From assembly GCF_010435965.1 (NCBI RefSeq), contig NZ_JAAGAA010000010.1, positions 62,001-126,000 on the forward strand: DNA of 64,000 nucleotides, read 5' to 3'. Shown in pieces: positions 26,346 to 34,905 of the stretch (its first letter is position 1; each line of letters begins with the position of its first letter). The notes below the pieces were generated by a model, which worked only from the letters and a program-made list of their open reading frames with translations, searched no databases and was not told the DNA's origin. The translations under genes and the position numbers were made by a program. The stretch comes from Crenobacter caeni. GTDB taxonomy: Bacteria; Pseudomonadota; Gammaproteobacteria; Burkholderiales; Chromobacteriaceae.

Positions 26346-27492
26346 TTATTTCTTCACCATGCATCAAGTGAATTTTCTCAGCCAATTCAATGTACTGATC
26401 TGCAATATGCTCGGCATCGAATCGGCGCAAACAATCATCTCGAATGACATAAGGAGAATCGACAAACCTGTCAATCAAGTCCGGCAAACGAGCCATCTGA
26501 TTCATTGGTACGACAGCTTCAGGACAAAGCGGCTCAATAATTTCACGTGGACCATGAGGGCAATCAAGACTGAGCACAGGCACACCTACAATCAAGCTTT
26601 CTACTATCACATTGCCAAAGCCCTCAGCACTTGAAGTTGACACCAACAACTTAGCTTTAGAAACAAGGGCATGATGATTTTCATGAAAATGAACTATTTT
26701 GACTCGCGACTGCAAGCCGAGCCTGGCAATCTCCTTTCGCAAAAACCCTTCATCTTCACCTTGCCCGATCAGAATCAAATCACCATCAAACTTACAACGC
26801 GAAAATGCATCAATGAGACGTTCAAAATGCTTAGATCTTATAAAACGCCCGACACCAACAATAAAAGGTTTTTCCTGAGCAATGGATTCCGGCGTTGGAA
26901 TACATGCCTGCTTTCTTATAGCAAGGATATCAAATGGGTTATATATAACAACCAACTTCTCTGGCCTCACACCAAACGAGCCCGTCAACTCCAAGCTCAG
27001 ACCTCCTGATACGCAATGCAACGGCCTTCCATTCAGCACATGCTGAATCCCTGACGTACGTCGCAATATTCGTAAACACTGCCGGAAACGCCCCAACAAC
27101 CCTGGACATTTCTGCACCCCAAGCTTAGATGCGTGCACGCTGTTTAATATGTGAGCATGCTTGGCATTGCATGCAACCAATGGAACTCGATCTCCGGCCA
27201 CCAAAACAATAGCCGAACCAAATACAGATTCAAACTCAGCAATAGCCACCTCAAGAAATCGCAATGAATCCCCAATGTATTTATGAGATTTCCCAACCCG
27301 GCCAGAATGGCCGTCCTTGTTTATCCGAAACCAAGCACCTAAAGGGAAAGACAATTCAACCCTATTTTCGGCAATAATAAATCCAACCGGCACACCCCGT
27401 TGCAGCAAAACCTCGGCAAGCGAAATATAAACCTTGGATATCCCACCCGCACCCAAACCGTCCAGATAAAACAGGAAGCCAGACTTACTCAT
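26338..27492 (-). CDS. Family 4 glycosyltransferase
   Basis: This 384-residue GT-B protein has a FVGVGRF-like donor-domain start (FIVGVGRFIRSKHFERLI near residue 220) and the donor-site motif STSSAEGFGNVIVESL near 290, as in GT4 retaining enzymes. Early residues GLGAGGISKVYISLAEVL fit the acceptor domain. ATG at 27492 is favoured because GGAG is seven bases upstream; it overlaps the waaL-like stop. Codons are visibly AT-richer than in flanking genes. The donor sugar and linkage cannot be told. Confidence 0.82.
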   Translation of the reverse strand: MSKSGFLFYLDGLGAGGISKVYISLAEVLLQRGVPVGFIIAENRVELSFPLGAWFRINKDGHSGRVGKSHKYIGDSLRFLEVAIAEFESVFGSAIVLVAGDRVPLVACNAKHAHILNSVHASKLGVQKCPGLLGRFRQCLRILRRTSGIQHVLNGRPLHCVSGGLSLELTGSFGVRPEKLVVIYNPFDILAIRKQACIPTPESIAQEKPFIVGVGRFIRSKHFERLIDAFSRCKFDGDLILIGQGEDEGFLRKEIARLGLQSRVKIVHFHENHHALVSKAKLLVSTSSAEGFGNVIVESLIVGVPVLSLDCPHGPREIIEPLCPEAVVPMNQMARLPDLIDRFVDSPYVIRDDCLRRFDAEHIADQYIELAEKIHLMHGEEING

Positions 27493-28744
27493 CATTGATC
27501 TCCGCCGCTGCAAATAGCGCATAGACCGAAACAAACATCGTCAACATGCTTTTTTTGAAAAACAACAGATCAACAAACGAAAAGAAAACCCAAGAAAAAA
27601 CCAAAAACAAGATGTAAACATTTTTCCGATGCAAAACAGCAATCAGCAGCTGGGACGCAACCAACCCAGACAACAGAAAAGCCCCCCCCTGTACAACACT
27701 TTGCATATAGTCATTATGAAAATGAACATGACTAGCGACAACAGGGTCAATAACCCCAATTAATGGCATATCCGCCTGCAATTGCGAGTAGGATACAAAC
27801 CCCATTCCAAACAATGGGTTTTTAGACCATGCAAGCAGTGCGATCCTCCACATCTCCAGTCGAGCGCCGACGGAGGAGAACGTAAAGCTAGGCTCGGTAA
27901 AGTAACGGTGCACTTCCGTCCAAGCCAGCATAATTCTTGCCAAGGCATCAGGATAGGCAACCAGCGCTATTCCGGCCAAGACTACGCCACTGAAAGACAA
28001 GACCGCAATCCATTTCTTTAACGACTGGTCTGCAATATAAAAAACCAGCAACACCAGCGGCACAATAGCTAACAACGGACCACGCGACAGTGTCAGCAAC
28101 GTAGCCACCACCAATAAGGCAATAGATAACAACCAAAGTGATGCAACCTTGACATCATGCTTTGCAGCACCTGAAAAAACACCCAATACCAACATACCAA
28201 ATAGGAAAAATGTTACCTGCCCAAAATGAATAGGATTGCTTCCACCTCCGGCACGAATCGCCCCATCTTCGCCCAGGTAAACTTTATAACCAGAGCTCAT
28301 CCTCTCAGGCGAGAGCATAAATACATCATGAATAGCAATGACAAAGTAAACCAACCCAGCAAAAAAACCTGCCCATAACAAGTGATGAACACGCACACCC
28401 AGCAAGCGCGCAGCGATAAACAATAAGGCCCCATAGATGATGCGGCTAAATGTCTCGCCATGCATTTCCGTTCCGGGGTGAATAAGCGTCGAAACCCAAA
28501 AAGCAAACGTAAAAGGCAGCAAGGGCAGCAACCACTTACCCCCCTCCGACCATCCATCGCGCAAAGAAAATTGTCTAGTCGAGATGGCGTAACCGATTAA
28601 CAACACGCTAACAGGTGCTGCCAGCACCGACAGATAACGACCACCATCGCCTAACGGAAAAACCCTGGCGCCTACCACAGGATATAGACATAGCAATCCA
28701 ATCAGCAGATAGCGAATATTTCGGTTTATATTTATTACTTTCAT
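27485..28744 (-). CDS. waaL: O-antigen ligase / Wzy_C-family membrane protein (WaaL-like)
   Basis: This 419-residue protein has about eleven membrane segments and a periplasmic loop in the second half. It fits the Wzy_C family of O-antigen ligases and polymerases. LTLSRGPLLAIVPL near residue 215 and the loop with SHVHFHNDYMQ near 345 hold the Arg and His typical of WaaL. It should join O-antigen or another glycan to lipid A-core in the periplasm. Context favours ligase over polymerase, but no wzx or undecaprenyl initiator is in view. It starts at an ATG overlapping the kinase stop (TAATG), with GAGG upstream. Confidence 0.75.
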   Translation of the reverse strand: MKVININRNIRYLLIGLLCLYPVVGARVFPLGDGGRYLSVLAAPVSVLLIGYAISTRQFSLRDGWSEGGKWLLPLLPFTFAFWVSTLIHPGTEMHGETFSRIIYGALLFIAARLLGVRVHHLLWAGFFAGLVYFVIAIHDVFMLSPERMSSGYKVYLGEDGAIRAGGGSNPIHFGQVTFFLFGMLVLGVFSGAAKHDVKVASLWLLSIALLVVATLLTLSRGPLLAIVPLVLLVFYIADQSLKKWIAVLSFSGVVLAGIALVAYPDALARIMLAWTEVHRYFTEPSFTFSSVGARLEMWRIALLAWSKNPLFGMGFVSYSQLQADMPLIGVIDPVVASHVHFHNDYMQSVVQGGAFLLSGLVASQLLIAVLHRKNVYILFLVFSWVFFSFVDLLFFKKSMLTMFVSVYALFAAAEINDE

Positions 28745-29283
28745 TACTTAACCTCAAAAAGATCCGTACTATTCACATCCACCCGATTCAAACAACTCGG
28801 ATAAACAACTGCATCAAGTTTGCTTTCCCGCTGCAAGCGTTCTACTGCACGCCCCCCTTCTCTAGACAGCAGGCGACTTCTTCGCACATCATCCTCACAA
28901 TGCAGAACAATCAACAAATCACAATGACTGATTCTATCAAGCGGGGTAGAGCAAACAAAGAAAATAAACCGTACCGAACTTGAAATGAAAGGCAAAAAAG
29001 GCGAAAGGTCATCCTGAATCCCTTTGTACGGAAACTTGACCTTTGGCCGCAAAAAGCCCCAAAACAGGTTCCTCGTCATCACCCCATCATCAATGACAGC
29101 CACCTGACGCATGGGAAGTCCAGGCAGACCTCCTTTCCGAATATACTTACCCAGGAAAGACTTTCCGCTCCCACTGGCGCCAGCGATGCAAACCAAAGCG
29201 GGTCTACCCTGCCTTTTTATACACTCCAGCGCAGACAACAACCTTAAGCCGTCAGCGCCGAGCCTATTTTCTTTTCGACCCAT
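28744..29283 (-). CDS. P-loop kinase-like protein of unknown role in the LPS locus
   Basis: I cannot assign a family. The 179-residue protein has a Walker A motif GASGSGKS near residue 37, an acidic VIDDG segment near 62, and a basic lid-like stretch RRSRLLSREGGRA near 136. It is built like a small-molecule kinase of the adenylate/uridine/APS-kinase shape. A TTG start at 29322 is possible, but ATG at 29283 is preferred. Position between the OpgB-like and waaL genes suggests sugar or glycan phosphorylation; that is inference. Base composition is AT-rich like its neighbours. Confidence 0.6.
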   Translation of the reverse strand: MGRKENRLGADGLRLLSALECIKRQGRPALVCIAGASGSGKSFLGKYIRKGGLPGLPMRQVAVIDDGVMTRNLFWGFLRPKVKFPYKGIQDDLSPFLPFISSSVRFIFFVCSTPLDRISHCDLLIVLHCEDDVRRSRLLSREGGRAVERLQRESKLDAVVYPSCLNRVDVNSTDLFEVK

Positions 29284-29373
29284 GAAATCACTCAAAAAAT
29301 CTAAAATATGGCAGCAAATCAAATCACGAACTCAATCCCATGAGATCCATAACGCTCAGTCTCAACGAGCGCA

Positions 29374-30795
29374 TCAATGCGCGGAGAACCACAGCGCATC
29401 ATACACAGGGCTATCGTTTAGGGAATTCCTGCGCAGGCCATCCAGCCATTCAGGATCTGGATTGACTGCATCTAACCCAACTGCTGCATAACCCAGCCCA
29501 AGACGACCGCCATCAACTCTCCCCCCCATGGAAGCCAGCACAGTCGGATACATATCAAAACTATTAATCACCGAGCGAGAAGATCGTAAACCCGGATAGT
29601 AAAAAGCATTAAACACACTACGATTTTTTGATTTTTCCAGTTTTTCGGAGACCGGATTCTTCATAGCCAGATGATCGCCAACCACCACAACACTCAAACG
29701 GTCACTTCATCCTTTTGCTTCAACATAATCCAGCAACGAAGCAAGATCATGTACCGAACATTCGAGCACCGACTCAAAACCGCCAACAAAGCCCCGCTTC
29801 TGACAGGATTCAGACAAAAAACCCTCTGGCCCATGAGCGTCAATTGTCAACACTGTAAGATTGAACGGCTCTCTCTCTGCCATCAGCCGATCCAAGGCAA
29901 TCCTAGACTCATTGAACAAGTCTCCATCGTACAAACCCCAACCATTCATCTGCTCTCTCGGATAGCCTTTTTTCAGCCATTCCTGTCGCCCGTACATCTC
30001 GTCATATCCATGCGTTGCCATAAAAACCCCCATCCCGGAAAAAGATAAGTCAGCCCCGTTCATGAATACGTTTTTATAACCATTTTGCTTCAAAACATCG
30101 CCCAGACACATGGCTCCTGGCAGATAACTTGCCAAATTCTGGCCTTGCTTGTTTCCGCCAAACACCATTACTGACTTAAGCGGAATTCCACACTGACTGG
30201 ATACGACGGAAGCAATCGTCCAACTAGCCCCCGGCATTTGCTCAAATTGCTCAAAAGCAAGTCCATTGCGCCGCTCTACAGACAATGGAGCAAGTAGATC
30301 CTTCCCGAATATACTCTTATCCGAATAGGCACGTTCCAAACTCTCAACGTACACAAGCAAAAGACTACGTCCATTGCTTAAATCAACGGAGACTGATTTA
30401 GGATTAATATAGTTTTTCGAGAAAAAATCTTCCTGGCCAGGCTGTCTAAAATGCGCTGCAACACCGAATTGGTGAGAAAAAGCCAGTCCCCACACAACAC
30501 ATACACCAACCGCACCGCGCCAACTAAAAATCAGGCGGAAACGCTTATACACATCAAAACGACAAACCATTACACAAAGGATAGCCGCCAACACGAATGG
30601 CCAAAAAACCACACCACGAATGAAACTTCGTATCAACTTAGGGTCGACATCAACCATCCCTGCCGACTCCATCTGCATGTGAAAAACAAGCTGATTGAAC
30701 GTTACCTCGCCAAAATTCTTGTCAAGCCAATACAAGAAAAAAAATAAAGAACATGCCAACCACAGAAAACAGAACAAAAGCCAAGACTTACGCAC
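29374..30795 (-). pseudogene. OpgB/MdoB-like phosphoglycerol transferase interrupted by an in-frame TGA
   Basis: The reading frame runs from GTG at 30795 to 29374 but has a TGA at 29709-29707 in the same frame, splitting it into 362 and 110 codons. Before the stop are three or four membrane segments, YVESLERAY, and SWTIASVVSSQCGIPL, which holds the likely catalytic Thr of OpgB-type enzymes. After the stop, the frame continues with VVVVGDHLAMKNP, the C-terminal metal-binding part of the same domain. OpgB-type enzymes add phosphoglycerol to periplasmic glucans; here LPS may be the acceptor. The loss of DHLAM should inactivate the truncated protein. A sequencing error or TGG/CGA/GGA-to-TGA mutation would explain it. 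Confidence 0.8.
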
Positions 30796-30819
30796 AGCAC
30801 ACCTTTTATAAAACGATTA

Positions 30820-32574
30820 TCAATCGACAGAGGGCAGCGTCGAATGCTTCTGCAAATGGGCATAAATCCCACCTCGAGCCATAAGATCCAGATGTGCCCC
30901 TGACTCAACCATCCTGCCTCGCTCCATCACGACAATCCGGTCCGCCCGCTCGATGGTAGACAAGCGATGCGCAATCACTACCGTCGTACGCCCACGCATC
31001 AGGTTTTCCAAGGCGGACTGAACCAACCTCTCGGACTGGGTATCGAGCGCGCTGGTCGCCTCGTCGAGGATCAGGATCGGTGCATTTTTCAGGATGGCGC
31101 GGGCGATCGCCAAGCGTTGACGCTGGCCACCGGAAAGACGCGAGCCATCCTCGCCGATCACGGTTGCAAAACCGTCCGGCAGTGCCTCGATAAATTCGAG
31201 CGCGTTGGCGGCGCGCGCAGCCTCGACCAATTGCTGCTGGCTCACATCGGTACGGCCATACGCAATATTCGCGGCGATGGTATCGTCGAACAGCGCGACG
31301 TTCTGGCTAACCAATGCGATCTGGCTACGCAGGCTGGCCAGCGTGTACTCCCGTAGCGGGCGACCATCGAGCAGGATCTCGCCTGCGGTCGGCTCGTGGA
31401 AACGCGCCAGCAAACTAGCCAGTGTCGTCTTGCCACTGCCACTTGCCCCAACCAAGGCGAGCGTCTCTCCCGCGCGGATCTCCAATGAAATCCCATCCAG
31501 CGCAGGATGCTCCGCACCCGGGTAGAAGAAGGAAACGTCGCGTAAAGTCAGTTCACCGCGCGTTTCTTGCAACACATGGCTGCCAGTGTCCCTCTCTGGC
31601 GTCTGGTCAAGGAACTCGAACACGCTTTCGGCTGCTGCCAGACCTCGCTGCATGTTCTGCGAGATGCCGGTGATCCGCTTGAGCGGCGCGAACAGCATCA
31701 ACATCGCGGTCAGGAACGACATGAAGTCGCCGGCCGAGAAGTTGGCGGTCTGCGCCAGCACACCGGCGAAATAGAGGATCACCGCGAGCGCTACCGCGAT
31801 CAGCAACTGGGTGATTCCGGTACTCGCGGCGTTGGTCGCCCTGCGTTTGATCTGGTTACGGCGCATCGCTTCGGCCGACTTGCCGAAGCGATGCATTTCC
31901 TGCGCTTCACCTTGATAAACGCGCACGTCACTCTGGCAGGCGATCACCTCGGACACGATCTGCGTCATCTGCGCCTGGTCCTGCCGGTTCTTGCGCGACA
32001 GCTTGCGCAGTTTGCTGCTGACGTAGCGCACGCACACGGCAACCACCGGCATTACGGCAAAGCAGATCAGTGCCAGGCGCCAGTCGGTGTAGAGCAGCAG
32101 GCCAAGCAGGCCGACGATAGTCAGGCCGTCCTTGACAGTGACGGTGATCACGTTGAAGCCTGCGTCGCTGACCTGGGTGGTTTCGCTGACGATACGCGAT
32201 AGGGTATTGCCGGACGGATGAGCGTCGAAATAGGCCATCGGCAGCGTCTGCATGCGCTCGAACATTTCTGTACGCAAGCGCTCGACCAGTTGCCCCGTCA
32301 ACCACGCGGAGGCGTACTCGTTGACATAGGTCGCAACACCCCGCACCACAAACAATCCGACAATTGCCAACGGCGTCCAGATGATGGCCTCGCGGCTTTT
32401 TTCGACAAACCCGCCGTCGATCAAAGGCTTCATCAGGCTGGCAAAGGCCGGCTCGGTCGCCGCCGCAACGACCATCGCCAGCGTCGACACGGTGAAGATC
32501 TTCCAATGCGGCAGCAGGTAGCGCATCACCCTGCGGTACAGGGCGAGGCTCTCCTTGAACGACGAGGCAGACAT
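30820..32574 (-). CDS. msbA: Lipid A export permease/ATPase MsbA
   Basis: This 584-residue half-transporter has six membrane helices (residues 20-310) and a C-terminal ATPase. The ATPase has Walker A GASGSGKTT, Q-loop, signature LSGGQRQRLAIARA, Walker B ILILDEATSALD and a His switch (IAHRLST). It flips lipid A-core across the inner membrane. GDFMSFLTAMLMLFAPLKR near residue 275 is typical of MsbA. It has its own likely promoter (TATAAT at 32606-32601) and an AGGGA ribosome site, and it is followed in 24 bases by the OpgB-like gene. Confidence 0.94.
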   Translation of the reverse strand: MSASSFKESLALYRRVMRYLLPHWKIFTVSTLAMVVAAATEPAFASLMKPLIDGGFVEKSREAIIWTPLAIVGLFVVRGVATYVNEYASAWLTGQLVERLRTEMFERMQTLPMAYFDAHPSGNTLSRIVSETTQVSDAGFNVITVTVKDGLTIVGLLGLLLYTDWRLALICFAVMPVVAVCVRYVSSKLRKLSRKNRQDQAQMTQIVSEVIACQSDVRVYQGEAQEMHRFGKSAEAMRRNQIKRRATNAASTGITQLLIAVALAVILYFAGVLAQTANFSAGDFMSFLTAMLMLFAPLKRITGISQNMQRGLAAAESVFEFLDQTPERDTGSHVLQETRGELTLRDVSFFYPGAEHPALDGISLEIRAGETLALVGASGSGKTTLASLLARFHEPTAGEILLDGRPLREYTLASLRSQIALVSQNVALFDDTIAANIAYGRTDVSQQQLVEAARAANALEFIEALPDGFATVIGEDGSRLSGGQRQRLAIARAILKNAPILILDEATSALDTQSERLVQSALENLMRGRTTVVIAHRLSTIERADRIVVMERGRMVESGAHLDLMARGGIYAHLQKHSTLPSVD

Positions 32575-32600
32575 GCCTGAATTCCCTGAAAAAACACAGG

Positions 32601-32606
32601 ATTATA
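32601..32606 (-). promoter_or_regulatory. -10 element of msbA
   Basis: The minus strand reads TATAAT 27 bases upstream of the msbA ATG; predicted transcription start is near 32594. The -35 is weak. A loose CCCTG/CAGGG inverted repeat surrounds the box. The 85-base gap after the WaaG-like gene supports a separate promoter here. Confidence 0.5.
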
Positions 32607-32659
32607 AACAGGGAACGGACTGAGCGACACCCTGTCCGCCCCGGACCCGTCACGCGCTG

Positions 32660-33793
32660 CTAGGCTGCGGCCAGCAAACGGCGATAACAGGCGAGCAGCG
32701 TCTCGGCCATCGCGTCCAGTGTCAGCGGCTCGGCAGCCTCCCTTGCCGCAGCCGACAGCGCGGACCACTGCCCACGCAGCGCCAACCACGACGACACCGC
32801 CTGCTGCAGTGCAGGCTGGTCGAGTGCGTCGACCACCCAGCCATTCTCCCCTTCTCGCACGAATTCCGCTGCACCGCATTGACGGGTGGTCAGCAAGGGC
32901 AGCCCGCAGGCCAGCGCCTCGACACAGACATTGGGGAAAGGGTCGTACAAGGTCGGCAGGATGAAAGCGTCAGCCATCCCGTAGAACGGCTTCACATCAT
33001 GCTGGGGGCCGGTAAAGCGTACCCTGGCCTCAATACCCAGCCTGCTGGCCAGCGTCTGGTAACGGTTCAGGTGTTTGTCGCCGCCGACCACCACCAGATG
33101 CACCCGCTCTTGGCCAACAACCGCGCGCAGGGCACGCTCGACACCCTTGCGCTCGAAACCGGAGCCCACGTACAGCAGCACTGGCGCATCAGCAGGAACC
33201 TGCCAGCGCTCGCGCATCGGCTCGCGGTGTAGCACCCGCAGACGGGGGTGGAACGCCTCGGTATCGACGCCGTTGTAGATCACCGCAACCTTGTCATCGG
33301 AGAGGCCGAAGTCTTGCTGGATTTCGTGCATTACCATCCGCGAGTTACAGATCACCAGACGCAAGGCCGGGTCGAGGAACATCCGCCGCTCGGCATTGCG
33401 CACATAGTGGTGATAGGGGTTGATCGCCAGACGTAGCCGTCCCGCCCAGCCCATGGTCCTGCGCCGCAAATCGAGCCAGCGTGCGTGCACGCCGTCACCA
33501 GCACGGAAAATCTGGCAACCGGGGATGCGTTCGTGCGACTGCACCAGCTCAAATCCTTCCCGCTGCCACAACGTCCGCGCCGCCCGGGCAAAGCCGGCAT
33601 CCCGCCACAAGCTTCCCAGATACCAGGGGTCAGCCTTCAGCGCATGCACACCCGTTATCTGTTCCCAATGCCTCGCAATCAGACTGACCTCGAGCGACCC
33701 CTCGCGGGCCAGCGCGTCGAGCGCGCGGCTGACAAAACGCTCGGCACCACCGGCCGGATTGTACTTCTGCCTGACGATCGCCAATCGGGTCAT
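32660..33793 (-). CDS. waaG: LPS core glycosyltransferase, WaaG-like (GT4)
   Basis: This 377-residue GT-B enzyme resembles WaaG, which adds the first outer-core hexose to heptose II. Key segments are RQKYNPAGGAERFVSRAL at the N-terminus, SHERIPGCQIFRAGDGVHARWL near residue 90, YVGSGFERKGV near 208, and LPTLYDPFPNVCVEALACGLP near 285 with the donor-binding Glu. It overlaps waaQ by four bases (ATGA). Confidence 0.88.
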   Translation of the reverse strand: MTRLAIVRQKYNPAGGAERFVSRALDALAREGSLEVSLIARHWEQITGVHALKADPWYLGSLWRDAGFARAARTLWQREGFELVQSHERIPGCQIFRAGDGVHARWLDLRRRTMGWAGRLRLAINPYHHYVRNAERRMFLDPALRLVICNSRMVMHEIQQDFGLSDDKVAVIYNGVDTEAFHPRLRVLHREPMRERWQVPADAPVLLYVGSGFERKGVERALRAVVGQERVHLVVVGGDKHLNRYQTLASRLGIEARVRFTGPQHDVKPFYGMADAFILPTLYDPFPNVCVEALACGLPLLTTRQCGAAEFVREGENGWVVDALDQPALQQAVSSWLALRGQWSALSAAAREAAEPLTLDAMAETLLACYRRLLAAA

Positions 33794-34875
33794 GCCGTCT
33801 CTTCCATCAATTCATGGACCGCGCCGAGCACCTGTTCGACCGGAATCTGCTCGATGCAATCGCTGCGCTCCCCTCCTCCACAACCTCTGCGATCGCAAGG
33901 ACGGCAAGGCATGTCGAGCATCACGAGCTTATGCGGGGACATCCAAGGCCCCCACACCTTATCGAGCGTAGGCCCAAACAGAGCTACCGAAGGCGTCTGC
34001 ATGGCAGCCGCCATATGCATCGGAACAGAGTCGACACCTACAAACAGCCTGGCCTCACCGATCAGCGCTGCAAGCTCCTTGAGGCTCAGTTTTCCGACCA
34101 GATCCAGCACCGGTCTATTTACCTTCGACAATATCTCGGTTGCCATGTTTTTTTCTTCTGTCGATGGTGCACCAGTGAGTATGACCGCCCCACAAGACTC
34201 GGGCAGTCGGTTAATCAGGTCAGCCATCCGCTCTGCAGGCCAACATTTGAAAAACCAGCGCGACCCCGGATGAACCACCGTGAAATCACGGCCAGACAGC
34301 CCATATTCGGAAAGCATGGCACGAATGCGGTCCTGGGCAGACGTCCCGGGTTCAAGAACCAAACGCTGCTCATCAGTTCCCGGGTAAATGCCTAGGCGTC
34401 GCAAGGCATCGAGATGGGCGGCAGCGGTATGGCGGGTATTGCCCGGAACCCGAGCGTGCAAATGCGTGAAACTCTTGCGAAAAAAACGGCCATGCCAAGG
34501 CAGTTGGGGTGCAACAGACCAGCGAGCCCCCAACCAGCGGGTCACCAGTGCGGCTCGGTTGTGATCATTCAGCGCGACCACCAGGTCATACCCGCGCGCC
34601 TTCAATTGCTTCAGCAAGGACCACTCGGCGCGCAGTTGCCCGAGCGCACCAAGCTTCTTCCAGTTGCGATCGATGGTGAACACTTCGCTCACTGCTGGGT
34701 GCAGCGTGACCATCTCCCGCGTGTCGTGGTACACCAGCGCGTCGATCTCGACATGTGGTGCGTGGTTTTTCAGTACGGTCAGCACTGGCGACGCCAGCAG
34801 CACGTCGCCGTGGTGGCGCAACTTGATCACCAGCGCGCGTCGCACCTGGCCAAGATCGATGGCGTCTTTGAGCAT
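33790..34875 (-). CDS. waaQ: LPS heptosyltransferase, WaaQ-like (GT9)
   Basis: This 361-residue GT9 protein matches heptosyltransferase III (WaaQ). Segments are ALVIKLRHHGDVLLASPVL near residue 15, VVHPGSRWFFKCWP near 190, and FVGVDSVPMHMAAAM near 264, where the Asp binds ADP-heptose. A Cys-rich CRPCDRRGCGG stretch near the end is also found in WaaQ. ATG at 34875 is chosen; a TTG lies two codons earlier. No Shine-Dalgarno is visible, because the region just before holds the T-run of the ptsI terminator. It begins the minus-strand LPS series. Confidence 0.88.
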   Translation of the reverse strand: MLKDAIDLGQVRRALVIKLRHHGDVLLASPVLTVLKNHAPHVEIDALVYHDTREMVTLHPAVSEVFTIDRNWKKLGALGQLRAEWSLLKQLKARGYDLVVALNDHNRAALVTRWLGARWSVAPQLPWHGRFFRKSFTHLHARVPGNTRHTAAAHLDALRRLGIYPGTDEQRLVLEPGTSAQDRIRAMLSEYGLSGRDFTVVHPGSRWFFKCWPAERMADLINRLPESCGAVILTGAPSTEEKNMATEILSKVNRPVLDLVGKLSLKELAALIGEARLFVGVDSVPMHMAAAMQTPSVALFGPTLDKVWGPWMSPHKLVMLDMPCRPCDRRGCGGGERSDCIEQIPVEQVLGAVHELMEETA

Positions 34876-34878
34876 AAG

Positions 34879-34905
34879 CAAAAAAGCCGGATCAGGCGTC
34901 CGGCT
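34879..34905 (-). terminator. Intrinsic terminator overlapping the ptsI 3' end
   Basis: The minus strand has AGCCGGA (34905-34899) and TCCGGCT (34891-34885) as a 7-bp stem with a 7-base loop, then a T6 run. It covers the last codons and the stop of ptsI, and the T-run ends four bases before the waaQ ATG. Confidence 0.75.

Larger units (their letters stand above)
26338..30795. other. AT-rich section within the LPS locus
   Basis: From about 26.34 to 30.80 kb the sequence is plainly lower in GC than the genes on either side. It covers the GT4, O-antigen ligase, kinase and OpgB-like genes, with many A/T third positions. The shift back to high GC occurs near the 3' end of msbA on one side and in the GT2 gene on the other. 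No transposase, direct repeat or tRNA is seen at the borders. This is the usual picture of a horizontally exchanged outer-core/O-antigen block. Confidence 0.75.

Noticed and set aside
29698-29712. Selenocysteine at the TGA in the OpgB-like gene
   Set aside because: The site is not near a catalytic Ser/Thr/Cys position, no convincing hairpin follows at the right distance, and no sel genes are in the window. A mutation or read error is simpler.
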